Shown one piece after another: positions 8,466 to 17,140 of a stretch of DNA of 64,000 bases (positions within the stretch are counted from its first letter, which is position 1; every line of letters starts with the position of its first letter). Below the pieces are notes generated by a model, which saw only the letters and a list, made by a program, of their open reading frames with translations, made no database searches and was not told where the DNA came from. This stretch comes from Hyphomicrobiales bacterium. GTDB taxonomy: Bacteria; Pseudomonadota; Alphaproteobacteria; Rhizobiales; Rhizobiaceae. The DNA is taken from positions 99,370 through 163,369 of the forward strand of contig UCCA01000037.1 of assembly GCA_900470805.1 (NCBI GenBank), written 5' to 3'. The position numbers were made by a program, and so were the translations under genes.

Positions 8466-8493
8466 TCTTCCCCGCCTTGAATGGCGGGGAAGA
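8466..8493 (+). promoter_or_regulatory. Strong intercistronic stem-loop after the binding-protein gene
   Basis: A perfect 11-bp stem, TCTTCCCCGCC paired with GGCGGGGAAGA, around a six-base loop, 18 bases after the binding-protein stop. No T-run follows. Hairpins at this place in sugar ABC operons usually stop 3' decay and let the binding protein be made in excess over the membrane parts. I infer that role here. Confidence 0.65.
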
Positions 8494-8534
8494 TGCCGAT
8501 TGCCAACGTCACCCTTGGGAGGGGGATGAATGTC

Positions 8535-9488
8535 ATGAGCACAATCGCTACCACCAAACCTGACGTCACGCCGCAGCGCGGAACGTCGTTCTCCATGCGC
8601 GGCTGGATGCAGGACGCGCTTCCGAAGATCGTGCTCGCGCCGAGTTTCGTCATCACGCTGGTTTTCGTCTACGGCTTCATCCTGTGGACGGTCTATCTAT
8701 CCTTCACCAATTCCAAGACCTTCCCGTCCTACGCGCTGACCGGGCCCCGCGCCTATCAACGGCTGTGGCGCTGGACCTTCGAAAGCGATCCACCCTCAAG
8801 CTGGTACACATCGATCACCAATATGGGGATTTTCGGCTTTCTCTATATCGGCATCTGCCTCGGTCTCGGGCTGCTGCTGGCAATCCTGCTCGACCAGAAA
8901 ATCCGAGGCGAAGGGATATTGCGGCCGATCTTCCTCTATCCGATGGCGCTGTCCTTCATCGTCACCGGCGTGGCGTGGAAATGGTTCCTCGATCCCGGCC
9001 TCGGCCTCGAGCAGACGCTGCATCACTTCGGCTGGACGAGCTTCCACTTCGACTGGATCAAGAACAAGGACTTCGTGATCTACACCGTCGTTATCGCCGG
9101 CGTCTGGCAGGCCTCAGGCTTTGTCATGGCGATGTTCCTGGCGGGTCTGCGCGGCATCGACAGCGAGATCATGAAGGCGGCGCAGATCGACGGCGCATCG
9201 ACGGTGCAGCTCTACCGCCGCATCATCATTCCGCTGCTGCGACCGGTGTTCTTGTCGGCGTTCATCGTGCTCGCACACATGGCGATCAAGTCCTACGACC
9301 TTGTCGTCGCTTTGACCTCCGGCGGGCCCGGCGGCTCGGCCTGGCTGCCGTCGAACTTCATGTACGAATACACCTTCAAGCGTAACGAGATGGCCGTTGG
9401 ATCCGCGAGTGCCGTGATCATGCTGATGACGATCTCGGCGATCATCGTGCCTTATCTCTATTCCGAACTGCGGGAGAAATCACGATGA
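8535..9488 (+). CDS. Sugar ABC transporter permease (MalF-like)
   Basis: A 317-residue inner-membrane permease with about six transmembrane segments. The ATPase-coupling EAA loop is recognisable at EIMKAAQIDGASTVQLYRR (about residues 211-229), with the usual Ala-x-x-Asp-Gly-Ala core. Several starts are in frame; I prefer the ATG at 8535, about 11 bases after a GGGAGG, over ATG 8526, which is too close, and ATG 8481, which lies inside the hairpin. The next permease starts within the stop codon (ATGA). It forms a heterodimer with that permease. Confidence 0.92.
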   Translation: MSTIATTKPDVTPQRGTSFSMRGWMQDALPKIVLAPSFVITLVFVYGFILWTVYLSFTNSKTFPSYALTGPRAYQRLWRWTFESDPPSSWYTSITNMGIFGFLYIGICLGLGLLLAILLDQKIRGEGILRPIFLYPMALSFIVTGVAWKWFLDPGLGLEQTLHHFGWTSFHFDWIKNKDFVIYTVVIAGVWQASGFVMAMFLAGLRGIDSEIMKAAQIDGASTVQLYRRIIIPLLRPVFLSAFIVLAHMAIKSYDLVVALTSGGPGGSAWLPSNFMYEYTFKRNEMAVGSASAVIMLMTISAIIVPYLYSELREKSR

Positions 9489-10429
9489 GCGCAGTGACAT
9501 CGGATCTGCCCAGTTCATCCAACCTGGCGCGCACCCGGCTTTTCAACCGGATCTTCATTTACGGCATCCTCGCGATCTTCGCGATCATCTATCTGATGCC
9601 GCTCTTCGTCATGCTGGTCACCTCGTTCAAGACCATGGACGAAATCCAGAACGGTAACATGCTGTCGCTGCCGTCAGCACCAACCTTCGAGCCCTGGGTC
9701 AAGGCATGGGGCGAGACCTGCGTCGGGCTGACCTGCGCCGGCATCAAGGGCTATTTCTGGAACTCCATCAAGATGGTCGTTCCCGCCGTTGCCATCTCGA
9801 CCATCCTCGGCGCGCTCAACGGCTACGTGCTGACCAAGTGGCGGTTTCCCGGCCATACGCTGGTCTTCGGGCTCATGCTGTTTGCCTGCTTCATCCCGTT
9901 CCAGTCGGTGCTGCTGCCGATGGCGACCATTCTTGGCAGCCTCGGCCGTTTCGGTAACACGCTGCGGAATGACATCGGCGTGTCGCTCGGCTTCGGCAAC
10001 CCGACGGTCAATCTGGTCATCGTTCACGTGGTCTACGGCCTCGGCTTCACCACGCTGTTTTTCCGCAACTACTATGAGGCCTTTCCGACGGAACTCGTTC
10101 GGGCGGCACAGGTGGATGGCGCGAGCTTCTTCCAGATCTTCCGCCGCATCATGCTGCCGAACTCTTTACCGATCATCGTTGTCACCGTGATCTACCAGTT
10201 CACCAACATCTGGAACGACTTCCTGTTCGCCTCGGCTTACGCCGGCACCGGTGAATCCATGCCGATGACGGTAGCGCTCAACAACGTCGTCAACACCTCC
10301 ACCGGTGTGGTCGAATATAATGTCAACATGGCCGCCGCGATGATCGCCGCCATGCCCACGCTCCTCGTTTACATCCTCGCCGGCCGCTACTTCGTTCGCG
10401 GACTGATGGCGGGCGCGGTCAAAGGATAA
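9485..10429 (+). CDS. Sugar ABC transporter permease (MalG-like)
   Basis: A 314-residue permease of the MalG/carbohydrate type with about six transmembrane segments. The EAA motif is ELVRAAQVDGASFFQIFRR (about residues 204-222) and the C-terminus ends AGRYFVRGLMAGAVKG, a typical ending for glucose and sugar permeases. It overlaps the previous permease by four bases and precedes the ATPase by four bases, so the three are clearly co-translated. Confidence 0.92.
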   Translation: MSAVTSDLPSSSNLARTRLFNRIFIYGILAIFAIIYLMPLFVMLVTSFKTMDEIQNGNMLSLPSAPTFEPWVKAWGETCVGLTCAGIKGYFWNSIKMVVPAVAISTILGALNGYVLTKWRFPGHTLVFGLMLFACFIPFQSVLLPMATILGSLGRFGNTLRNDIGVSLGFGNPTVNLVIVHVVYGLGFTTLFFRNYYEAFPTELVRAAQVDGASFFQIFRRIMLPNSLPIIVVTVIYQFTNIWNDFLFASAYAGTGESMPMTVALNNVVNTSTGVVEYNVNMAAAMIAAMPTLLVYILAGRYFVRGLMAGAVKG

Positions 10430-10433
10430 TCCC

Positions 10434-11549
10434 ATGGCTTTCCTCGAAATCTCAGGCCTCAGAAAGCGTTTCGGCGCACTGGAAATTCTCAAGGGCATCG
10501 ATCTTGAGCTGGAAAAGGGCGGCTTCCTCGTGCTGGTCGGTCCGTCCGGCTGCGGCAAGTCCACGCTGCTCAACACCATCGCGGGACTGGAGGCGATCAC
10601 CGAGGGAGACATCCGCGTCGATGGTCGCACCATCTCCGATCTGCATCCATCCAAGCGCGACATCGCCATGGTGTTCCAGAGCTACGCGCTTTATCCGAAC
10701 ATGACGGTCGCGGGGAACATCTCCTTCGGCATGGAAATGCGCGGCGTGCCGGCCGACGAGCGCAAGGCAGCGATCGACAAGGTCGCCAAGGTGCTGCAGA
10801 TCGGCCATCTGCTGGACCGCAAGCCGAGCCAGCTATCAGGCGGCCAGCGGCAGCGCGTCGCCATGGGCCGTGCACTTGTGCGCGACCCCAAGCTCTTCCT
10901 GTTCGACGAGCCGCTGTCAAACCTCGACGCCAAGCTGCGCGTCGACATGCGCATCGAGATCAAGCGTCTGCATCAGGCAACCGGCAAGACGATCGTCTAT
11001 GTGACGCACGACCAGATCGAAGCTATGACGCTGGCGACGAAGATCGCCGTGATGAAGGACGGCGAAGTCCAGCAGTTCGGCACGCCAGCCGAGATCTACA
11101 ACAACCCCGCCAATATGTTCGTCGCCGACTTCATGGGCTCACCGGCCATGAACCTGCTCTCGGGCACCATCGAGCAGGGCGCGACGGGACTGTCGGTATC
11201 GCTGGCGCGGCCAAGCGGCGAACCAATCCTTCTGCCGATCGCGCCGGGCCGCGAGGCGCTCCAGGCGCATGCCGGTCGGCAGATCGTCTTCGGCATCCGT
11301 CCTGAAGCGCTGACCGATCCTGATGGCGCGGACCGCAACGCCAAGACTCTTGCCGAAGGCGATTGCCTGATCGATGTGGTCGAGCCGGCGGGCTCGGATA
11401 CATTCGCCGTGACCAAGCTCGGCGGCAAGGAGGTCGTTGCCCGCCTGCGCGCCGACGCCCGCATCCAGCCGGGCCAGAACGCGCGGCTGGCTTTCAACCT
11501 CGACAAGGTCGTCTTCTTCGACCCGCAGAGCCAGGCGCGGATCGCTTGA
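10434..11549 (+). CDS. Sugar ABC transporter ATP-binding protein (UgpC/MalK type)
   Basis: A 371-residue ATPase. Walker A is GPSGCGKST (about residues 38-46), the Q-loop lies near VFQSYALYP, the signature is LSGGQRQRVAMGRAL (about 134-148), Walker B is LFLFDEPLSNLDAKLR, and the switch histidine is in VTHDQIEAM. The C-terminal third is a TOBE/MalK-like regulatory domain (MNLLSGTI, FGIRPEAL, ARLAFNLDKVVFFD). It powers the two permeases encoded directly upstream. A GMC oxidoreductase gene starts 22 bases downstream, so uptake and oxidation are in one transcript. Confidence 0.94.
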   Translation: MAFLEISGLRKRFGALEILKGIDLELEKGGFLVLVGPSGCGKSTLLNTIAGLEAITEGDIRVDGRTISDLHPSKRDIAMVFQSYALYPNMTVAGNISFGMEMRGVPADERKAAIDKVAKVLQIGHLLDRKPSQLSGGQRQRVAMGRALVRDPKLFLFDEPLSNLDAKLRVDMRIEIKRLHQATGKTIVYVTHDQIEAMTLATKIAVMKDGEVQQFGTPAEIYNNPANMFVADFMGSPAMNLLSGTIEQGATGLSVSLARPSGEPILLPIAPGREALQAHAGRQIVFGIRPEALTDPDGADRNAKTLAEGDCLIDVVEPAGSDTFAVTKLGGKEVVARLRADARIQPGQNARLAFNLDKVVFFDPQSQARIA

Positions 11550-11571
11550 GGCTGAAGGCGGGAACAGCATA

Positions 11572-13077
11572 GTGGAAAAGACCCCTGATATCGTCATCAT
11601 CGGCTCGGGCATCGGCGGCGCGACCGTCGCTGCCGGGCTCGCTCCAACCGGTGCGCAGATCCTCATTCTTGAAGCCGGCGAACGCATCGCCGACCACCCC
11701 GTCAATCGCGACCAGCGCGCGATATTCCAGCGCGGTCATTTCCGGCCGAAGGAGACCTGGTACGAAGCCGACGGCACCGGCTTCAATCCCGGCAACTACT
11801 ACAATGTCGGGGGGAATTCGAAGTTCTTCGGCGCCGTGCTGTCGCGTTATCGCCGTGAGGACTTTGAGGAAATCCGTCACCGCGAGGGTGTGTCGCCCGC
11901 ATGGCCGTTTCCCTACGAGGAACTGGAGCCGTGGTATGGTCGCGCCGAGCGCCTGTATCAAGTGCGTGGCGCGCTCGGCGAGGACCCGACGGAACCGCCC
12001 CATTCGACTGCTTACGACTATCCGCCGGTGCCGGAAGAGCCCGCGATCGCCGATGTCAGGGCACGTTTGAAGCACAAGGGGCTGCATCCGTCTTCGCTGC
12101 CGCTGGGTGTCGATATCGAACGGTGGCTGGCGAAGTCCCGAACGCCGTGGGATGCGCATCCGAATTCCGATGACGGCAAGATGGATGCGGAGACGGCAGC
12201 CCTTTCGCAGGCATTGCGACACCACAATGTCCGGCTGCAGACAGGCTCTCCCGTGATCAAGCTTGAGGCCGATGCCGATGGCCGGATTTCGGGCGTGACC
12301 TATCGGAAGAATGGCGAGATCCATACACTGCGCCCGAAGCTTGTCATTCTCAGCGCGGGCGCGGTCCAATCGGCCGTGTTGCTGCTGCGCTCGGCGAACG
12401 GAACATTTGCCGAGGGGCTTGCCAATTCGTCTGGCCAGGTCGGGCGGAATTTCATGAATCACAACTCCTCGGCCGTGATCGGCGTATCGCCGAGATACCG
12501 CAACACCTCGATCTACCAGAAGACATTCGCCTTCAACGATTTCTATCTCTCCGACGGCAATGGCGGGCCGCCGCTTGGCAATGTTCAACTGCTCGGGCGC
12601 ATCTCGGGAAAGGTTCTCAAGGGTTCTCTGCCCAAGGTTCCCGAATGGCTGCTTGAGCGAATCACCGGCCACGCGATCGATTTCTATGCCATGAGCGAGG
12701 ACGTGCCGAACCCGGAAAGCCGGGTGATGGTCGACGGCGAGCGCATCGTCCTGAAATGGCATCGCACCAACTGGGACGCCCATCTGTCGCTGGTGGCCAA
12801 GCTCAAGGACATACTGCGCTCGATCGGCTTTCCGATCGTGCTCAGCCGTCCGTTCGACAAGCGCACCCCGTCGCATCAGTGCGGCACCGTCAGGATCGGT
12901 AACGATCCGGCCTCGGCGCCGCTCGACATCTACTGCCGCGCCTTCGACCACCCGAACCTCTTCGTCGTCGATGCCAGCTTCCTGCCGACCTCGGCGGCCG
13001 TCAATCCGGCGCTGACGGTGGCGAGCCAAGCGCTACGGGTTGCCGACCACATCGCATCGAAGGATCTGGGGTCATGA
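11572..13077 (+). CDS. GMC-family FAD oxidoreductase (pyranose/glycoside oxidase-like)
   Basis: A 501-residue flavoprotein. The FAD-binding Rossmann motif is at the very N-terminus (IVIIGSGIGGATVA), with EAGE at the end of strand two. The active-site pair of the family is visible as the histidine in TPSHQCGT and the asparagine in NPALTVASQAL near the C-terminus. The frame stays open far upstream inside the ATPase gene, but homology starts here, so I chose the GTG at 11572, with AAGGCGGGA upstream. There is no signal peptide, so it is cytoplasmic. The short architecture resembles bacterial pyranose-2-oxidase and glycoside-3-oxidase relatives. In this operon it could oxidise 1,5-anhydroglucitol or a glycoside to a keto-sugar. 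The substrate is inferred from context only. Confidence 0.85.
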   Translation: MEKTPDIVIIGSGIGGATVAAGLAPTGAQILILEAGERIADHPVNRDQRAIFQRGHFRPKETWYEADGTGFNPGNYYNVGGNSKFFGAVLSRYRREDFEEIRHREGVSPAWPFPYEELEPWYGRAERLYQVRGALGEDPTEPPHSTAYDYPPVPEEPAIADVRARLKHKGLHPSSLPLGVDIERWLAKSRTPWDAHPNSDDGKMDAETAALSQALRHHNVRLQTGSPVIKLEADADGRISGVTYRKNGEIHTLRPKLVILSAGAVQSAVLLLRSANGTFAEGLANSSGQVGRNFMNHNSSAVIGVSPRYRNTSIYQKTFAFNDFYLSDGNGGPPLGNVQLLGRISGKVLKGSLPKVPEWLLERITGHAIDFYAMSEDVPNPESRVMVDGERIVLKWHRTNWDAHLSLVAKLKDILRSIGFPIVLSRPFDKRTPSHQCGTVRIGNDPASAPLDIYCRAFDHPNLFVVDASFLPTSAAVNPALTVASQALRVADHIASKDLGS

Positions 13078-13098
13078 TCCCCGTCGAATGGCTGGACG

Positions 13099-13124
13099 GC
13101 GGATGCCTCTGCACATGCATCCGC
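13099..13124 (+). other. Stem-loop between the two GMC genes
   Basis: A perfect 8-bp stem, GCGGATGC paired with GCATCCGC, with a ten-base loop, in the 91-base gap between the two GMC genes. No T-run follows. It may tune the ratio of the two enzymes by mRNA processing. Confidence 0.35.
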
Positions 13125-13168
13125 GTCGGCGCGGACAATGAATTTGCCTTACGGAACAGGACATAAAG

Positions 13169-14824
13169 ATGCGTTTCGACTACATCATCACCGGCGCAGG
13201 CCCTGCGGGATGTGTCCTCGCCAATCGGCTGAGCGAAGATCCTGATGTCAACGTCCTTCTTCTCGAAGCAGGCGGTGGAGACTGGAATCCGTTGTTCCAC
13301 ATGCCGGCCGGCTTTGCCAAGATGACCAAGGGTGTCGCCAGCTGGGGCTGGGAGACGGTGCCCCAAAAGCACATGAAGGGCCGCGTGCTGCGCTACACCC
13401 AGGCTAAAGTCATCGGTGGCGGCTCGTCGATCAATGCGCAGCTCTACACGCGCGGAAACGCCGCCGACTACGACCTCTGGGCCAGCGGGGATCGCTGCGA
13501 GGGCTGGGACTATCGCGCCATCCTGCCCTATTTCAAGCGGGCCGAAGACAACCAGCGTTTTGCCGATGACTATCATTCCTACGGTGGCCCGTTGGGTGTG
13601 TCGATGCCGGTGTCCGCCCTGCCGATCTGCGACGCTTACATTCGCGCCGGACAGGAACTCGGAATTCCCTACAATGGCGATTTCAATGGAAAGCAACAGG
13701 CAGGTGTCGGCTTCTACCAGCTGACCCAGCGCGATCGGAAGCGATCGTCGGCATCGATGGCCTATCTGCTGCCGATCAAGGATCGCAAGAACCTGACGAT
13801 CCGCACCGGCGCGCGCGTGGCTCGGATCATCGTAGAGGGCAATCGCGCCGTCGGTGTGGCCATCGCCAACGGGCGGGAGTTTGAGATTGTCAGGGCCGAG
13901 CGCGAGGTGCTGGTCTCCTCCGGCGCGATCGGATCGCCGAAGCTGCTGCTTCAATCCGGCATCGGTCCGGCCGATCATCTGCGATCGGTCGGTGTCGATG
14001 TTCGCCACGACCTGCCGGGTGTCGGCGGCAACCTGCAGGATCACCTCGATCTATTCGTCATCTCGGAATGCACCGGCGATCACACCTATGACGGCGTCGC
14101 CAAGCTGCATCGTACCGCCTGGGCCGGGCTCCAGTATCTGTTGTTCAAGAGCGGGCCGGTTGCCTCTTCGCTGTTTGAGACCGGCGGCTTCTGGTACGCC
14201 GATCCGCAGGCCCGATCGCCTGACATCCAGTTCCATCTGGGGCTGGGGTCCGGCATCGAGGCGGGTGTCGAAAAGCTGAAGAACGCCGGCGTGACGCTGA
14301 ACTCGGCCTATCTGCATCCACGCTCGCGTGGAACCGTGCGGTTGGCGTCGTCTGATCCGTCCGCTGCGCCGCTGATCGATCCGAATTACTGGGACGATCC
14401 GCATGACAGGAAGATGTCTCTCGAAGGATTGAAAATCGCGCGCGAGATCATGCAGCAGGACGCGCTGAAGCCTTACGTGATGGCGGAGCGGCTTCCTGGT
14501 CCAAGGGTGATGACCGACGACGAGCTTTTCGACTACGGCTGCGCCAATGCCAAGACAGACCATCATCCTGTCGGAACGTGCAAGATGGGGACTGGCCCGG
14601 AGGCGGTGGTCGGTCTCGATCTGAAGGTGCACGGGCTTGAGGGGCTCAGGGTATGCGATTCGTCGGTCATGCCGCGCGTGCCCTCCTGCAATACCAACGC
14701 GCCCACCATCATGGTCGGGGAAAAGGGGAGCGACCTGATTCGCGGCCTGCCGCCGCTGCCATCCGCCGTATTTTCCTATGAGCGCAACGACGCCCGTCCA
14801 AGGGCTAGAACCCAGGTCCGGTAA
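13169..14824 (+). CDS. GMC-family choline-dehydrogenase-like FAD oxidoreductase
   Basis: A 551-residue member of the BetA-like branch of the GMC family. N-terminal FAD motif YIITGAGPAGCVLANRL, EAGGGDWNPL, the GMC signature GGGSSINAQLYTRGNAADYD (about residues 88-107), the second signature SSGAIGSPKLLLQSGIGP, and the C-terminal active site DHHPVGTCKMG with a following NAPTIMVGEK (Asn in place of the second His). It has no signal peptide. It differs clearly from the first GMC protein of the operon, so it should catalyse another step. Family members oxidise primary or ring alcohols; the acceptor is unknown, and no gluconate-dehydrogenase-like small subunit or cytochrome gene lies nearby. Confidence 0.9.
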   Translation: MRFDYIITGAGPAGCVLANRLSEDPDVNVLLLEAGGGDWNPLFHMPAGFAKMTKGVASWGWETVPQKHMKGRVLRYTQAKVIGGGSSINAQLYTRGNAADYDLWASGDRCEGWDYRAILPYFKRAEDNQRFADDYHSYGGPLGVSMPVSALPICDAYIRAGQELGIPYNGDFNGKQQAGVGFYQLTQRDRKRSSASMAYLLPIKDRKNLTIRTGARVARIIVEGNRAVGVAIANGREFEIVRAEREVLVSSGAIGSPKLLLQSGIGPADHLRSVGVDVRHDLPGVGGNLQDHLDLFVISECTGDHTYDGVAKLHRTAWAGLQYLLFKSGPVASSLFETGGFWYADPQARSPDIQFHLGLGSGIEAGVEKLKNAGVTLNSAYLHPRSRGTVRLASSDPSAAPLIDPNYWDDPHDRKMSLEGLKIAREIMQQDALKPYVMAERLPGPRVMTDDELFDYGCANAKTDHHPVGTCKMGTGPEAVVGLDLKVHGLEGLRVCDSSVMPRVPSCNTNAPTIMVGEKGSDLIRGLPPLPSAVFSYERNDARPRARTQVR

Positions 14825-14867
14825 CGTCTCATGTTCGAAATCAGATCCGCGATGAGTGGTTATACCG

Positions 14868-16958
14868 ATGGCAATTGACGTTCCCCAACAAGTTCTCGAC
14901 GCGTTGACCGACGTCGACATGCCGCGCCTGCCGCCTGAAATTGGTTCGTCCGAGCGCGTGCGGATAGCCGGGATCGAGGTGCCGATCTATCGCAGCGGCT
15001 GTGTCGTCGTCGGTTCAGGCGCCGCTGGCTTGCGCGCCGCCGTGGAAATGAAGCGGCGTGGAGATGATGTCGTCATTGTAAGCCAGAGCGCATGGGGTGG
15101 GACGTCGGCCTGCTCGGGTTCCGATAAACAGACGCTGCATACCGCCAATACCGCCGACCAGGGCGATAACTACAAGGCGATGGCGCGGGCCATTCGCAGC
15201 GGCGGCGCGATGGACGAGGATATTGCCTATGTCGAGGCCGTCGGCTCGCCTAGGATGATGGCGTCGCTGCAGTTCATGGGGTTGCCTCTGCCGCAGGATC
15301 CCCTGGGCGGCACCCTCCGCTATCAGACCGACCATGATGAGGTTGGTCGCGCCACGAGTTGTGGTCCGCGAACGTCTCGCCTCATGGTCAAGGTTCTGGC
15401 CGAGGAGGCGCTTCGGCTGGGCATCGCGTTCTACAACCAGACCACCGCCGTGAAAATGCTGACCAAGGGAGAAGCGGAGCAGCGCCGTGTTGCTGGCGTT
15501 CTGGTCATGCGGACGAGCGACCGGTCGAAGCAGAACCCGCTCGGCATCGCCGTGTTTCAGTGTTCGGTTCTGGTGCTGGCCGCAGGCGGACCCGGCGAAC
15601 TCTATCGCGACAGCGTCTATCCCAACGGTTGCTTCGGTTCTCTCGGTCTCGCGCTGGAAGCGGGCATCGAACTCGTCAATCTTACCGAGAGCCAGTTCGG
15701 CATCGGCACGCGACGCGAGGGCTTTCCGTGGAACCTGTCCGGCACTTATGTCCAGGCAATGCCGCACGTCTATTCGGTCGATGCCGAGGGGCAGGAGCAT
15801 CATTTTCTGGCGGACTATTATCGAAGCACACAGGAGCTGGCGTCGAACCTGTTTCGCAAGGGCTATCAGTGGCCGTTCCACGCCACCCGCATGCTCGACT
15901 TCGGCTCGAGCCTCGTCGACCTCGCCATCTATCGCGAATCCGCCGCCGGCCGTCGCGTCTTCATGGATTTCAATCGCAACCCGATGCCTGTGCCGGCCGA
16001 TCTGCCCTTCAGCCTTGATCGGCTGGACGACGACGTGCGTCAGTATCTCGGGACGGCAGGGGCCGGGCAAGCGCAGCCGATCGATCGGCTGCGGCACATG
16101 AACCCGCTGGCGATCGAACTCTATCGCCGGTACAAGATCGATATTGCCGTCGAGCCACTCGAATTCGCCGTCAACAATCAGCACATGAACGGCGGTATCC
16201 AGGTCGACCGGTGGGGCCGTAGTAGCCTGGCCGGCTGCTATGCGGTGGGCGAGGCGGCGGGAACGCACGGTGTCACCCGGCCGGGTGGCGCGGCGCTCAA
16301 TGCGGGTCAGGTGTTCGGGACCCGCGCTGCCGAACATATCGGCGCCGGTCGAATGGCAAAATCGGCGCCACAAGAGAATCTGACCGATCTTGCCGAGGCG
16401 GGCGTCGCAGAAATTCTCGCCGTGCTGCGGCCGGACAGTACGCTCACCGTCAAGGCCATCCGCGCGCAAGTGCAGGCCCGGATGAGTGACTGCGCTGGAA
16501 TGATCTGTGACGCGGAGAGCGTGGCTCTGGCATTGCGCGAAGCGGGGCACCTCAATGCGGAGATCAGCCAAAAGGGAATCGCCTCCGGCCATCCGGCCGA
16601 AATGGCGCGGGCGCTGCAGTGGCGGCAAATGGCGCTTGCGTCGGAAGCTGTTCTCGGCGCACTCGATTTCTTCATCCGCCACGGCGGCGGTAGTCGCGGG
16701 GCGCGAGCAATACGCGATCCGCAGGGTGCGTCTCTTCCGGGCACGAGAAACGGGCCTCTGCAGGAGTATCGGTTCCGCGAGGAATGTGAGGGCCATCGCG
16801 CGGAACAGATCGTCGTGAGACTGGATGTTGACCGGCTGAAGATTTCGACGCGCGCCAACCGCACCCTCGATGAGGACGCCAAATCGTTCTTCGAGCGGGA
16901 CTGGCCAGCTTGGCTCACCGGCAGGATCTACGACACCGAGGGCGGCATGGAGGTATGA
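14868..16958 (+). CDS. FAD-binding protein of the SdhA/FrdA/aspartate-oxidase family
   Basis: A 696-residue flavoprotein. The FAD motif is CVVVGSGAAGLRAAVEMKRRG (about residues 46-66), followed by GGTSACSGSDKQT, and the C-terminal half has the GGIQVDRWGR and YAVGEAAGTHGVTRPGGAALN segments of the succinate dehydrogenase/fumarate reductase flavoprotein fold. No iron-sulfur or membrane-anchor subunit gene is adjacent, unlike true SDH or FRD. It is longer than aspartate oxidases. It is the last gene of the operon, 44 bases after the BetA-like gene, and is followed by a long inverted repeat. I recognise the fold but not the reaction; a soluble alpha,beta-desaturase or reductase is possible. ATG 14868 is chosen over the in-frame GTG 14856; neither has a strong ribosome-binding site. 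Confidence 0.85.
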   Translation: MAIDVPQQVLDALTDVDMPRLPPEIGSSERVRIAGIEVPIYRSGCVVVGSGAAGLRAAVEMKRRGDDVVIVSQSAWGGTSACSGSDKQTLHTANTADQGDNYKAMARAIRSGGAMDEDIAYVEAVGSPRMMASLQFMGLPLPQDPLGGTLRYQTDHDEVGRATSCGPRTSRLMVKVLAEEALRLGIAFYNQTTAVKMLTKGEAEQRRVAGVLVMRTSDRSKQNPLGIAVFQCSVLVLAAGGPGELYRDSVYPNGCFGSLGLALEAGIELVNLTESQFGIGTRREGFPWNLSGTYVQAMPHVYSVDAEGQEHHFLADYYRSTQELASNLFRKGYQWPFHATRMLDFGSSLVDLAIYRESAAGRRVFMDFNRNPMPVPADLPFSLDRLDDDVRQYLGTAGAGQAQPIDRLRHMNPLAIELYRRYKIDIAVEPLEFAVNNQHMNGGIQVDRWGRSSLAGCYAVGEAAGTHGVTRPGGAALNAGQVFGTRAAEHIGAGRMAKSAPQENLTDLAEAGVAEILAVLRPDSTLTVKAIRAQVQARMSDCAGMICDAESVALALREAGHLNAEISQKGIASGHPAEMARALQWRQMALASEAVLGALDFFIRHGGGSRGARAIRDPQGASLPGTRNGPLQEYRFREECEGHRAEQIVVRLDVDRLKISTRANRTLDEDAKSFFERDWPAWLTGRIYDTEGGMEV

Positions 16959-17096
16959 GAAGCGCCGCGCTGATCGACACTTGGAGTCGCTCATTTTGAA
17001 ACGACAGTGGTTCCGTTGGTTCAATGGAAAATGAACAGCCACTGCTTTCCGTCAGTATAGCGACCGTCGGCGCAAAAGACGCTGCATTCAACGAAA

Positions 17097-17130
17097 GTTT
17101 CAGGACAGTCGAGATGAGATGTCCTGAAAC
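17097..17130. terminator. Bidirectional terminator-like stem-loop between convergent genes
   Basis: A perfect 11-bp stem, GTTTCAGGACA paired with TGTCCTGAAAC, around a 12-base loop. It sits in the 182-base gap between the rightward flavoprotein gene and the leftward repeat-protein gene, 11 bases past the latter's stop. On the minus strand it is followed by TTTCG. It probably ends both transcripts. Confidence 0.6.
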
Positions 17131-17140
17131 CACGCTGGAA

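Noticed and set aside
11494..13029. Long open frame on the minus strand (511 codons)
   Set aside because: It is antisense to the first GMC gene, whose FAD and active-site motifs are clear.
14868..16958. True succinate dehydrogenase or fumarate reductase
   Set aside because: No iron-sulfur, cytochrome or anchor subunit genes are adjacent and the operon is for sugar uptake and oxidation.
15015..17042. Long open frame on the minus strand (675 codons)
   Set aside because: It is antisense to the well-supported FAD-binding protein and has the composition of a mirror frame with no domain.
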